From: an uncultured Eubacteriales bacterium
GTDB lineage: Bacteria; Bacillota; Clostridia; Oscillospirales; CAG-272
Length of the DNA: 51,737 bases
NCBI GenBank assembly: GCA_934525675.1
Contig: CAKSZH010000015.1
Location: 1 to 51,737 of the forward strand
Direction: 5' to 3'
The position numbers and the translations under genes were made by a program. Below, in pieces: positions 40,623 through 51,710 of this stretch. Within the stretch, counting starts at the first letter, position 1. Each line of letters begins with the position of its first letter. A model generated the notes under the pieces. That model saw only the letters and a program-made list of their open reading frames with translations. It was not told the origin of the DNA and ran no database searches.

Positions 40623-41756
40623 ATGACCGCAGCAGGACTCATTTTTTCCAACATCCACGATGGGTGTATCCCGGAGATGACGCGCGTCCGTACCATGGCG
40701 AGCGTCCCGTTCGGTTGCCGTTACCGGCTGATCGACTTCGCGCTTTCCAATATGGTCAACTCCGACATCACCAAGGTCGGGGTCATTACGCATTACAACT
40801 ATCAGTCCCTGCTTGACCACATCGGCAACGGCAAGGACTGGGATCTGGCGCGCCGTTCGGGCGGCATCAAGATCCTTCCGCCGTACATCACCGCCTACGC
40901 CAATGCGGCGGCGGGCAGAGTGTACAACACGCGTCTGGAAGCGATCATGGGCGCGGCGGGCTTCATCAACCGCTGTACGGAGGATTACATCGTGCTATCC
41001 GACTGTGACGTGATCTGCAACATCGACCTGTCCGATGTCATCCGTCAGCATGCAGAGACCGGGGCGGAGATTACCGTTGTGACCAAGCGGCTGGACCCCG
41101 CGACGACCTTTGTGTCGGGCAAGCTCCCCGTTGTCACCACAAACGCGGAGGGTGTGGTGACCGACTTCTCCGAGGAGGAGCCGACTGCCGGCGAGGTGGA
41201 TGTCAGCACCAATATCATGGTCATGAGCCGTCCCTACCTGTCCGCGATGATCGCAGAGGCGGCAGCACACGGGTACAGCGGCTTCCACCGCGACATTATC
41301 CGCAGATATATGTACAAGGGCACCTTCCGTATTTACCGCTATACCGGCTGGTATGCAACCATCTCCTCGCTTGACGCATATTTCCGTGCGTCCATGGAGC
41401 TGCTCCATCCGGAGGCGCGCAACGCCATTTTCGGCGTGAAGAACCGCCCGGTTTATACCAAAGTCCGCAACAGCGCACCCACCAAGTATGCGGCGGATGC
41501 CGCTGTCCGCAATTCGCTGGTTGCAGACGGCTGTGTGATTGAGGGGACTGTGGAAAATTCCATCCTCTTCCGCGGCGTCAAGATCGGACGCGGAACGGTC
41601 GTCCGTAACTCCATCCTGCTTCAGGATACCTACACAGGCTCCGACGCGACGCTCAATTGTGTCATCACTGATAAAAACGTCATTGTCAAGGACGGACGCC
41701 ATCTGTCCGGACATGAGACCATGCCGTTCTTCCTCGGAAAGGGAACCATGGTCTGA
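40623..41756 (+). CDS. glgD: Glucose-1-phosphate adenylyltransferase subunit GlgD
   Basis: 377 residues, homologous to GlgC throughout but lacking the intact GGxGxRL nucleotide loop (here LIFSNIHDGCIPEMTRVRTMASVPFGCRYRLIDF). In Firmicutes GlgD has little activity alone and modulates GlgC in a GlgCD complex. The conserved ALSNMVNSDITKVGVITHYNYQSL and the beta-helix end (VIEGTVENSILFRGVKIGRGTVV) are present. It is 16 bp after glgC, with a GGGGGG-type ribosome binding site before ATG 40623. Confidence 0.95.
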   Translation: MTAAGLIFSNIHDGCIPEMTRVRTMASVPFGCRYRLIDFALSNMVNSDITKVGVITHYNYQSLLDHIGNGKDWDLARRSGGIKILPPYITAYANAAAGRVYNTRLEAIMGAAGFINRCTEDYIVLSDCDVICNIDLSDVIRQHAETGAEITVVTKRLDPATTFVSGKLPVVTTNAEGVVTDFSEEEPTAGEVDVSTNIMVMSRPYLSAMIAEAAAHGYSGFHRDIIRRYMYKGTFRIYRYTGWYATISSLDAYFRASMELLHPEARNAIFGVKNRPVYTKVRNSAPTKYAADAAVRNSLVADGCVIEGTVENSILFRGVKIGRGTVVRNSILLQDTYTGSDATLNCVITDKNVIVKDGRHLSGHETMPFFLGKGTMV

Positions 41757-41883
41757 CCGGAGCGTCCGGCGGGAGCCGTCTTCCTCTTTGCTGGCGGCGC
41801 GGCTTCCCGCCGCGCCGGGTACCAAAACATTCCGTGCAGACACGCGCGGAACTGCCGAATTGATAGAAAGGAACGGATATTAC

Positions 41884-43326
41884 ATGAAGAAGATTCTGTT
41901 TGTCGGCTCGGAAGCAATGCCGTTTGCGGCGACGGGAGGTCTTGGCGATGTGCTCGGCTCTCTCCCCGCGGCAATCAAGGCGCGGTACGGTGAAGACGCG
42001 GACGTGCGGGTGGTGATGCCGCTCTACGACGCGGTGTCCGAAAATTGGCGTGCCGAAATGAAGACCGAGGCGGTCTTTACCGTGTCACTCTCGTGGAGAC
42101 GGCAGTATTGCGGCGTGCGCTCGCTCGTCCGCGACGGCGTGACCTACTATTTCATTGACAACGAGTATTATTTCCGGCGCGGTGCGCTTTACGGGCAGTA
42201 TGACGACGGCGAACGCTTCGCGTTTTTCTCCATGGCTGTCGTGGAGATGCTGGAGCATATCAGCTTCTACCCGGACATTCTGCACGCGCACGACTGGCAG
42301 GCGGCGCTCTCCGTTGTGTATCTCAATCAGCTTTTCCGCTGGAAAGAGGGGTACGCGGGTATCCGGACGGTCTTTACGATTCATAATATAGAGTATCAGG
42401 GGAAATACGATCCGAAGATTCTCACCGACGTGTTCGGGCTTTCTTCCTTTGACTGGCGGCTCATGGAATACGACGGCTGCATCAACCTCATGAAGGCGGC
42501 AATCGTCTGCGCCGACAAGGTGACGACGGTCAGCCCCCGCTACGCGGGCGAAATCCGTTCGTCCGAATACGGACACGGACTGGAGCACATCCTCGACGCG
42601 TTCGGTTATAAGCTCATCGGTATTCTCAACGGCATTGATTACAAGTATTACGACCCCGCAACCGATCCCGCAATCGCGGCAAACTATTCCGCGGATCACC
42701 TGAAGGGCAAGGAAAAGGACAAACTCGCCCTGCAGAAGGAAGTGGGACTGCCGGAGCGCACGGATATTCCGATGCTCGCGGTCGTCTCGCGGCTTGTCAC
42801 CCACAAGGGGCTGGACCTCATCCGCGAGATGATGTACGGCATGGTACAGAACCACGACCTGCAATTGGTGGTGCTCGGCAAGGGCGAAGTGCAGTACGAG
42901 GACTATTTCCGCTGGCTCGAAGCTCAGTTCCCGGACAAGGTGCGCGCGCTCATCACCTATGACCGCGACCTGTCCAAGCGGGTCTATGCGGCATCCGACA
43001 TTTTTCTCATGCCGTCAAGGAGCGAGCCTTGCGGGTTGTCCCAGATGATTGCCTCGCGTTACGGCTCCATTCCGGTCGTCAGAGAGACGGGCGGACTGTA
43101 CGACTCCATCAAGGGCTACTGGGAAGAGAACGGCGAGGTGCGCGGCAACGGCTTTACCTTTGCCAATTACAACGCAACCGAGCTGTATGACCGCACCGAT
43201 GCGGCGCTCGGCGTCTGGTGGGATCCCGAAAAGCGTGAAAAACTGCTGAAGAAAATCATGACGACCGATTTCTCCTGGAGAGTATCGGCGGAAAAATATA
43301 TGGAAATGTACGGCTGGATCGTCTGA
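41884..43326 (+). CDS. glgA: Glycogen synthase (ADP-glucose type)
   Basis: 480 residues, GT5 family. Elongates alpha-1,4-glucan using ADP-glucose. The N-terminal sugar-nucleotide loop reads AMPFAATGGLGDVLGSLP, where most GlgA have KTGGL: the Lys is Ala (residue 16). The rest looks intact: ILHAHDWQAAL, VFTIHNIEYQGKYD, NGIDYKYYDPATD, VSRLVTHKGLDL, and the C-terminal donor site ASDIFLMPSRSEPCGLSQMIASRYG (EPCGL). Start ATG 41884 after an AAAGGA about 11 nt upstream. The frame open since 41539 overlaps glgD and is not used. It lies 127 bp after glgD. Confidence 0.95.
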   Translation: MKKILFVGSEAMPFAATGGLGDVLGSLPAAIKARYGEDADVRVVMPLYDAVSENWRAEMKTEAVFTVSLSWRRQYCGVRSLVRDGVTYYFIDNEYYFRRGALYGQYDDGERFAFFSMAVVEMLEHISFYPDILHAHDWQAALSVVYLNQLFRWKEGYAGIRTVFTIHNIEYQGKYDPKILTDVFGLSSFDWRLMEYDGCINLMKAAIVCADKVTTVSPRYAGEIRSSEYGHGLEHILDAFGYKLIGILNGIDYKYYDPATDPAIAANYSADHLKGKEKDKLALQKEVGLPERTDIPMLAVVSRLVTHKGLDLIREMMYGMVQNHDLQLVVLGKGEVQYEDYFRWLEAQFPDKVRALITYDRDLSKRVYAASDIFLMPSRSEPCGLSQMIASRYGSIPVVRETGGLYDSIKGYWEENGEVRGNGFTFANYNATELYDRTDAALGVWWDPEKREKLLKKIMTTDFSWRVSAEKYMEMYGWIV

Positions 43327-43352
43327 CCGCCGCACGGAAAGGCATTACCTGT

Positions 43353-45803
<2,451 letters not shown>

Positions 45804-45805
45804 GT

Positions 45806-47719
45806 ATGTTGCCGAAACTGTTTTGCGAACTGGACGCGGGTGTTCACGCCCGCGTCCGGAAACGGATTCTGAATGAAGAAGGGGATGCCTCATTTCTGGG
45901 GGCATTCCCCTTTGGTGTTTCCGTGGAATTTATCATGGAAGTACCACGCCTGCTCGGCGCGGCTGGCGTCGTTATGCGTATCGCCCCCGATGGGGAAGCG
46001 GCACGGGATATTCCCATGATTTTTTCGGAAAGCGAGAAGGGCAATGACCGCTATCTGTTGACGCTTGACACCGGCAGTCTGTGCGCGGGACGCGGCTGGG
46101 GGCTTTTTTACTATGAGTACCTCTTTCTCCGCAGAAACGAAACGCTGTTTTCGGATACGCGGAACAACGTGGACGTTGCCTTTGCACACGAGTCTGCGGG
46201 GAAGTTCCGCCTGCTCGTCTGTGAAAAGGATTACCGCACGCCGGACTGGTTCCGCGGCGCGACCATGTATCAGATCTTTCCCGACCGCTTCTGCCGCGGC
46301 GACAGTCCGATGCCGGTGCGCTCCGACGCAGAGATGGAGCCGGATTGGGAGCACGGAATTCCGCAGTACGCGGAAAAGCCGGGTGATCCGCTTGCCAACA
46401 ACCGCTTTTTCGGCGGTGATTTGTGGGGAGTCATCAAAAAGCTGGACTATCTGCAATCGCTCGGCGTGAACGTGCTCTACCTCAATCCGATCTTCCGCGC
46501 CTATTCCAACCACAAATACGACACGGGCGACTATGAGACGGTGGACGAAATGTTCGGCGGGGAAGAGGCGTTCCGTGCGCTTCTTTCGGAAACCGGGAAA
46601 CGGGGTATGCACGTCATTTTAGACGGTGTGTTCAACCACACGGGCGACGATAGCAAGTATTTCAACCGTTACGGTAAGTACCCGACCGTCGGCGCGTATC
46701 AGTCGGTCGCCTCTCCGTATTTTCACTGGTACCGCTTCAGCGAATTTCCGGATAAGTACGAAAGCTGGTGGGGTATTCCGATCCTTCCGCGCCTCAATCA
46801 TGAGAATGAAGGGTGCCGCCGGTATTTCACCGGGGAGAACGGAATCCTCCGGAAATATCTGAAAATGGGCGCATCCGGCTGGCGGCTGGATGTGGCGGAC
46901 GAACTCTCTGACCTGTTTCTCGACGAGCTCCGCAAAGCAGTCAAAGATGAAGATCCCGATGCCCTTATCATCGGCGAGGTCTGGGAAAACGCGGCGGATA
47001 AGATTTCCTACGGCAAACGGCGCAGGTATCTCGCGGGAAGACAGCTTGACGGTGTGATGAACTACCCGCTTCGGAACGGCATTCTGTCGTTTGTCCGGGA
47101 CGGCGACGCGGAAACGCTGTATCACGTGCTCACGGAGGTGTACGGCTCCTACCCGCGCGCCTCGTCGGATTCGCTCATGAATCTGCTCGGTACGCACGAT
47201 ACCGAACGGATTCTGACGGTGCTCGGCGCTTCCCCCGACGATTTTGCTCTTCCCAACGCGGAGCTCGCACACAAACGCCTGACGGCGGAACAACGTGCGC
47301 GGGCGGTAAAGCTTCTGAAAATCGCCTCGGCGATCCAGTTTACCGTGTTCGGCGTGCCGTCGGTTTACTACGGAGATGAAGCCGGCATGGAGGGGTATCA
47401 CGATCCCTTCTGCCGGATGCCGTATCCATGGGGCAGGGAGGACGGGGAATTGCTTGCCCATTACAGACGGCTCGGCGAGATCCGGAAGGAGCCTGCGTTC
47501 GCGGGCGGAGATTTCCGCATTCTCGGGCACGGCGACGCGTGGATTGCCTACGAGCGGAAAAAGGGCAACAGCCGTGTGCTGATTCTTGCCAATCGCTCCG
47601 CGGACGCGGTTGCCTTTGAGGCACCCGGTAATTTTACCGAGCTTCTGACGGGCGTTTCCGTTGCGGACGCCTTGACTGTTCTCCCTGATTCTGTCGGAAT
47701 TTTTCTTTCAGCAAAGTAA
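45806..47719 (+). CDS. GH13 alpha-glucan hydrolase (neopullulanase/maltodextrin-type)
   Basis: 637 residues without a signal peptide, so intracellular. An N-terminal beta domain (about 1-145) precedes the TIM barrel starting at WFRGATMYQIFPDRF. Catalytic residues are D362 in GWRLDVADEL, E391 in IIGEVWEN and H464-D465 in LLGTHDTERI; GVFNHTGDDS and FFGGDLWGVIKKLDYL are typical of the neopullulanase/maltogenic amylase group. It probably trims limit dextrins or malto-oligosaccharides after GlgP action. It starts 2 bp after the glgP stop with only a distant AAGGA, so translation is likely coupled. The exact subfamily is uncertain. Confidence 0.9.
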   Translation: MLPKLFCELDAGVHARVRKRILNEEGDASFLGAFPFGVSVEFIMEVPRLLGAAGVVMRIAPDGEAARDIPMIFSESEKGNDRYLLTLDTGSLCAGRGWGLFYYEYLFLRRNETLFSDTRNNVDVAFAHESAGKFRLLVCEKDYRTPDWFRGATMYQIFPDRFCRGDSPMPVRSDAEMEPDWEHGIPQYAEKPGDPLANNRFFGGDLWGVIKKLDYLQSLGVNVLYLNPIFRAYSNHKYDTGDYETVDEMFGGEEAFRALLSETGKRGMHVILDGVFNHTGDDSKYFNRYGKYPTVGAYQSVASPYFHWYRFSEFPDKYESWWGIPILPRLNHENEGCRRYFTGENGILRKYLKMGASGWRLDVADELSDLFLDELRKAVKDEDPDALIIGEVWENAADKISYGKRRRYLAGRQLDGVMNYPLRNGILSFVRDGDAETLYHVLTEVYGSYPRASSDSLMNLLGTHDTERILTVLGASPDDFALPNAELAHKRLTAEQRARAVKLLKIASAIQFTVFGVPSVYYGDEAGMEGYHDPFCRMPYPWGREDGELLAHYRRLGEIRKEPAFAGGDFRILGHGDAWIAYERKKGNSRVLILANRSADAVAFEAPGNFTELLTGVSVADALTVLPDSVGIFLSAK

Positions 47720-47732
47720 TCTGCTTTTCCAC

Positions 47733-47794
47733 GCCCCGCCGCCGGATCCCCGCTTTGCGGGTGCCCGCCGGCAGGCGGGGCTCGTCCCCCTCAC
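47733..47794. repeat. GC-rich interspersed repeat, copy E (permuted)
   Basis: GCCGCCGGATCCCCGC is followed at once by GCGGGTGCCCGCCGGCAGGC (about 47757-47776), the two conserved blocks of copy B in swapped order. It lies between the GH13 stop and the terminator. Confidence 0.6.
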
Positions 47795-47826
47795 AAAAAC
47801 AGCGGCTTTTCCAAGCCGCTGTTTTT
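47795..47826. terminator. Convergent bidirectional terminator
   Basis: AAAAACAGCGGCTT (47795-47808) and AAGCCGCTGTTTTT (47813-47826) around a 4-nt loop. It ends the glycogen operon on + and the manA-HD-cdd operon on -. Confidence 0.92.
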
Positions 47827-47839
47827 CTGTTCATTTCAT

Positions 47840-48253
47840 TTATACGAGGTCGCTTTTCCCGAACCCGAACGGGAGCAATTCCGAAAAGACGTGCGCTTCC
47901 GGCAAGCCGTCATTCCCCAGCAGATATACCGTAAATTGCTCCGGCTCGCAGAACTCCGCCAGCACCTGCCGGCAGACCCCGCAGGGCGCACACCTCCCCG
48001 CACGCTCTCCCGCCTTTCCGCCAACCACCGCAATCGCGGAAAAGTCCCGCTTCCCGTCCGCTACGGCGCGGAATATCGCTACCCGTTCCGCGCAGACCGT
48101 CGGCGTGAATGCCGCGTTTTCAATATTGCACCCCGTGTAGACCGTCCCGTCCGATGCGAGCAACGCCGCGCCGACCGCAAAACCGGAGTACGGAGTGTAG
48201 GCGGATTCTCTCGCGCGTGCGGCGAGAGAAAGCAATTCCTCCGGTCGGATCAT
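47840..48253 (-). CDS. cdd: Cytidine deaminase
   Basis: 137 residues, homotetrameric zinc enzyme that converts cytidine or deoxycytidine to uridine in pyrimidine salvage. The substrate loop is AYTPYSGFAVGAALL, and GCNIENAAFTPTVCAERVAIF contains the first Zn Cys and the catalytic Glu; PCGVCRQVLAEF gives the other two zinc cysteines. The start ATG 48253 overlaps the stop of the HD gene (ATGA), so translation is probably coupled. It is the last gene of a manA-HD-cdd operon. The frame upstream to 48298 is not used. Confidence 0.96.
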   Translation of the reverse strand: MIRPEELLSLAARARESAYTPYSGFAVGAALLASDGTVYTGCNIENAAFTPTVCAERVAIFRAVADGKRDFSAIAVVGGKAGERAGRCAPCGVCRQVLAEFCEPEQFTVYLLGNDGLPEAHVFSELLPFGFGKSDLV

Positions 48254-48828
48254 TTGATACTTCCTTCCATATAGTAAGAGGCTTCCATGTCTGCCCACGA
48301 AAGCGCCAGCGCCAGCGGGAACAGCTCAAACGCTTTTCCTACGTTTCCGGGATCTTCGGGACCGGAGAAGCCCATGTGATAACGGATGGCAAACGCTTCG
48401 TCGCGCGACAGGCGCATGTACCCCGAAATGATGTAGACCGACTTCTCTCCGTGCCCGTAGGGGAGATTATCCTCAATCGTGAAGTAGGGAACCGATTCCC
48501 ATACCCCGTTTTTCTTGACGTTACGCATTTCCGTCTTGTAGAAATTGACCTTGCACAGGTCGTGAAGCAGTGCGGCGACGGCAAGCGATTCTTCCGAGAA
48601 TTCAAAGCCGTATTTTTCGTGAAGCCGCGGTACGATCTGGCAAAGACATTCGTACACGTTGAGCGAATGCTCCAGCAGCCCGCCTTCGTAGGCACCGTGA
48701 TAGCGGGTGCTTGCCGGCGCGGTGAAAAAGTCGCATTTGTCGCTCGTCAGATAGTCCAGCAGCTTGTCCGCGCCCTCGCGCGTAATCTTTTCCTTATAGA
48801 TCTGAATGAATTTCTCGCGGTTTGTCAT
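48250..48828 (-). CDS. HD-domain phosphohydrolase-like protein
   Basis: 192 residues, cytoplasmic. The HD superfamily metal site is visible as H (YHGAYEGGLLEHSLNVYE), HD (VAALLHDLCKVNFYK) and a later His/Asp (IRYHMG ... ADMEASYY). Such stand-alone HD proteins act as nucleotidases or phosphodiesterases. AAAGGA lies before ATG 48828. It sits 33 bp after manA and overlaps cdd by 4 bp, so a role in nucleotide salvage is possible, but the substrate cannot be named. Confidence 0.85.
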   Translation of the reverse strand: MTNREKFIQIYKEKITREGADKLLDYLTSDKCDFFTAPASTRYHGAYEGGLLEHSLNVYECLCQIVPRLHEKYGFEFSEESLAVAALLHDLCKVNFYKTEMRNVKKNGVWESVPYFTIEDNLPYGHGEKSVYIISGYMRLSRDEAFAIRYHMGFSGPEDPGNVGKAFELFPLALALSWADMEASYYMEGSIK

Positions 48829-48861
48829 ATAATTATCCTTTCCGTTCTGTATGATGACCGG

Positions 48862-49830
48862 TTATGAAAGCGAGGAGAGAAGTACCGAAAGCCCGTTCCC
48901 CCGGAGCGTGCAGTTGCCCATGCCGGCGGGCAGGAAGTAGCTGTCGCCGGTATGAACCGGATAAGATTCCCCGCCGAAGCGGATTTCTCCGTTCCCGCCG
49001 ACGCAAAGAAGCGACACGAAACTGTTGTCTCCCACGGAGAAGTCTCTCTCGCCCGTCACGTCACAGTACCGTACCCGAAAGTACCGGCAGGCGGCAAGTA
49101 GCTCTTTGTCAGGGGCGGAACCCGCCTCGAAACGGATGCTCCGGATCTCTTCTTCGGTGAAGGGGCGCGTGACGTCCATCGCCTTCCCGACATGAAGTTC
49201 TCTCGGCTTTCCGTCCTTCCCGAGCCGTCCGTAATCGTACACGCGGTAGGTCAGGTCGCAGTTCTGCTGGATCTCCGCGATGAGGATTCCCTTGCCAATG
49301 GCATGAAGCATTCCCGACGGAATGAAATAGGTTTCCCCCGCGTGGACCGGCTGATGGCGCATGACCGCCTCGTAGTTGCCCTTTTCGACCTGCTCGCGGA
49401 ATTCTTTGTTTCCGACACCGTCCTTCAGCCCATAGATGATCTCCGCCCCCGGCTCCGCGTCCACAATGTACCACATTTCGGTTTTTCCGCGGTCGTTTTC
49501 CACCCGCTTTGCGTATTCGTCGTCCGGGTGTACCTGCACCGACAGGCGGTCGGTTGCGTCAATGAGTTTGATGAGAAGCGGGAACCCCGCGGAGTAATCG
49601 CCGTTTCCGATGAGCGCGTTCCCGTATTCGGAAAAGATCTTGCCAAGCTCACGCCCCGCAAGGGAACCGTTTGTGACGCTGCTGTTTTCCGCGGCGCGGA
49701 CCGTCAGCATCCACGCCTCTCCCACCGTCGGCGCGTCGGACCGGATGCCGAAACGCTCCGAAAGGCGGGTTCCGCCCCAGATGGGGGACTTGGTGACATA
49801 GGTCAGATGATAAGGGTAACGGATTTCCAT
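48862..49830 (-). CDS. manA: Mannose-6-phosphate isomerase, class I
   Basis: 322 residues, zinc cupin enzyme that interconverts mannose 6-phosphate and fructose 6-phosphate. IWGGTRLSERFG opens the fold; the zinc ligands are in LSVQVHPDDEYAKR and the later His in FIPSGMLHAIGKG; the substrate residues appear in EIQQNCDLTYRVYDYGR. The length fits the short bacterial class I form. GGAGG lies 6 nt before ATG 49830. It is the first gene of the manA-HD-cdd operon and has a good promoter. It could supply fructose 6-phosphate to glycolysis or mannose for envelope glycans. Confidence 0.93.
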   Translation of the reverse strand: MEIRYPYHLTYVTKSPIWGGTRLSERFGIRSDAPTVGEAWMLTVRAAENSSVTNGSLAGRELGKIFSEYGNALIGNGDYSAGFPLLIKLIDATDRLSVQVHPDDEYAKRVENDRGKTEMWYIVDAEPGAEIIYGLKDGVGNKEFREQVEKGNYEAVMRHQPVHAGETYFIPSGMLHAIGKGILIAEIQQNCDLTYRVYDYGRLGKDGKPRELHVGKAMDVTRPFTEEEIRSIRFEAGSAPDKELLAACRYFRVRYCDVTGERDFSVGDNSFVSLLCVGGNGEIRFGGESYPVHTGDSYFLPAGMGNCTLRGNGLSVLLSSLS

Positions 49831-49868
49831 AAGAACCTCCGGAATTTATAATATATGTAGATACTTTT

Positions 49869-49896
49869 ATTATAGCGCATTTTACCGGTTTGTCAA
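49869..49896 (-). promoter_or_regulatory. manA operon promoter
   Basis: Leftward TTGACA (49896-49891), 16 bp, TATAAT (49874-49869), about 40 bp before manA. Confidence 0.85.
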
Positions 49897-49945
49897 TTTG
49901 TTTCGGGGTAGTTGTAACCTTTTCGGCAGATTCTTTTGAAACCGG

Positions 49946-49974
49946 TGGACAAGCCGGGGGGAATGTGCTACAAT
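49946..49974 (+). promoter_or_regulatory. Promoter of the M14 lipoprotein gene
   Basis: TGGACA (49946-49951), 17 bp, TACAAT (49969-49974), about 32 bp before the ATG at 50006. Divergent from the manA promoter. Confidence 0.75.
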
Positions 49975-50005
49975 GAAATCAGGAAAGTGTGTGGGAGGAA
50001 AGCCT

Positions 50006-51562
50006 ATGAAAAAAATCTTGTCTCTGATTCTTGTATGTCTTTTGACTTTTGCCGCTGTCGGCTGTGCCGCGAAACCGGCGGAAACCGGGACCGACCGTGA
50101 AAGTTCGACCAAACCGCCCATGGACGTATGCACCGGGGAGGTGGTAACGAAGCCTTCCGGGGAGGACCCGACGGAGAGCGCAACCGATCCGGAGAGCGCG
50201 ACCGAAGCACCGTCCGCCTTTACGGACGAGACCGGTACCGTGACCGTGATCTCTTACGGAATCCTGACCATCCGTTCCACTCCCGCATTTGAGGACGGCA
50301 ACGCGGTCGGTTATGCCGAAGAAGGCGATACCTTCCCCATGACGGGCAGAAACGGGACCTTCTGCCGGATTCTGTACAACGGACAGACCGCCTACATCAC
50401 CGCGTCGCCGAAATATGTCAGCGTGACTCTGTCGTCCTCGGAGAGCGGCAGTGAAACCACGACCGAGCCGGCAACCGACTCCGATACGGCGACGGAAACC
50501 GCAGCGGAGACGGCGACGGAAACCGCAGCGGAGACGGCGACGGAAACCGAAAGCGGCAAATGGGGACAGACCGAGTACGTACCCGACAAATGGCAGAACA
50601 GCGTGGTGGACACCTCCAAAAGCGAGTATACCTATGAGGAAATGGAGGAGGATCTCCGCATCCTCGCCGCCCGATATCCTTCCTTTTTTAATTATAAGAG
50701 CCTCGGCACCTCGCTCGACGGCAGAAATATTTATGTGGCAACGGTCGGGAACCCCAATGCAAAAAAACAGATCGTTGTGACTGCGGGCATTCACGCGCGG
50801 GAATACGTTTCCTGCCTGCTTGTGATGGCACAGACGGAATTTTTCCTGGATAACTATACCGTCGGTGCCCGGGAGGGCGAGAGATTTTCCGACCTGTTTT
50901 CGGAATGTGCGGTCGTCATCGTCCCGATGGTCAATCCCGACGGCGTGACGTTGGCGCAGAAGGGAATTGCCGCCGTCCGCAACACGGAAGTCAGGGAAAA
51001 GCTGCTTGCCGCTTACGAATCGGACAAAAAGGCGGGGCTGACCGCGTCCTCGTCCGGCATGGACGGATATTTCCGGACGTGGAAGGCAAACCTTGCCGGT
51101 GTGGACATCAACCGCAACTTCGGCACCGCCGATTGGGAGGGGTATCATAAGATGTATCGCCCCAGTATGCAGAATTTCAAGGGATATCTGCCGGAATCCG
51201 AGCCGGAAACTAAGGCGCTGACCTCTCTTATGGCTTCGCTTCCCGGCGCGGTCGCGTCGCTCTGTATGCATTCGCAGGGAGAAGTGGTGTACTGGAACTG
51301 CGGGCAGACCGGGGCGCTTCGTGAAACGACCCGCGATCTTGCCCGCATTGCCGTCAACTTGACCGGGTACCGCTATATTACGGAGGAGAACCACGATGCG
51401 TCCTTCAGCGACTACTGCGTTCTCAATCTCGGTATCCCCGCAATCACGGTGGAGATCGGAAACGGCAAGGGATCTTCTCTTGTCCCAGCCGATCAGATTC
51501 CCGGGATTATTCTGGAGAATCGTTTCCTCTGGACTTCCGTTGCCGCATATTTCACGGAATAA
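50006..51562 (+). CDS. Lipoprotein with SH3b and M14 zinc carboxypeptidase domains
   Basis: 518 residues. A lipoprotein signal peptide ends with AAVGC (C20). A Thr/Glu/Pro linker leads to a bacterial SH3-like domain (about 75-140), which often binds peptidoglycan. A repetitive ATETAAE linker (about 160-182) precedes the M14 domain (about 205-518): H263 and E266 in AGIHAREYVS and H422 in CMHSQG bind zinc, R370 in DINRNFG contacts the substrate carboxylate, and E483 in TVEIGNG is the catalytic base. Such proteins cut peptide stems of peptidoglycan (gamma-D-Glu-DAP type) or short peptides outside the cell. GGGAGG lies before ATG 50006. Monocistronic. Confidence 0.92.
   Translation: MKKILSLILVCLLTFAAVGCAAKPAETGTDRESSTKPPMDVCTGEVVTKPSGEDPTESATDPESATEAPSAFTDETGTVTVISYGILTIRSTPAFEDGNAVGYAEEGDTFPMTGRNGTFCRILYNGQTAYITASPKYVSVTLSSSESGSETTTEPATDSDTATETAAETATETAAETATETESGKWGQTEYVPDKWQNSVVDTSKSEYTYEEMEEDLRILAARYPSFFNYKSLGTSLDGRNIYVATVGNPNAKKQIVVTAGIHAREYVSCLLVMAQTEFFLDNYTVGAREGERFSDLFSECAVVIVPMVNPDGVTLAQKGIAAVRNTEVREKLLAAYESDKKAGLTASSSGMDGYFRTWKANLAGVDINRNFGTADWEGYHKMYRPSMQNFKGYLPESEPETKALTSLMASLPGAVASLCMHSQGEVVYWNCGQTGALRETTRDLARIAVNLTGYRYITEENHDASFSDYCVLNLGIPAITVEIGNGKGSSLVPADQIPGIILENRFLWTSVAAYFTE
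50486..50557 (+). repeat. Three-copy 24-bp tandem repeat in the M14 linker
   Basis: Units starting ACGGCGACGGAAACC begin at 50486, 50510 and 50534. In frame they encode an eight-residue Thr-Ala-Thr-Glu-Thr-Ala-Ala-Glu unit. Near-perfect identity at DNA level implies recent slippage. Confidence 0.85.
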
Positions 51563-51603
51563 GGGATTCTGATCTCAAAAGAAATACGGATTATTTGCCT
51601 TAT

Positions 51604-51649
51604 GGCGCCGTCAGTAACACACTGAGTTTTGACGGCGCCGAAGTTTTTT
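51604..51649 (+). terminator. Terminator of the M14 gene
   Basis: GGCGCCGTCA (51604-51613) pairs with TGACGGCGCC (51630-51639), followed after GAAG by T6 (51644-51649). Confidence 0.9.
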
Positions 51650-51681
51650 GAAAAAACCTCAAAAAACTTTTAAAAAAGGGG

Positions 51682-51710
51682 TTGACAAAGGGGAGGGGAT
51701 GTGGTAATCT
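51682..51710 (+). promoter_or_regulatory. Promoter of a gene beyond the window
   Basis: TTGACA (51682-51687), 17 bp, TAATCT (51705-51710). Its transcript would start near the right edge; the gene is not in the window. Confidence 0.65.
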
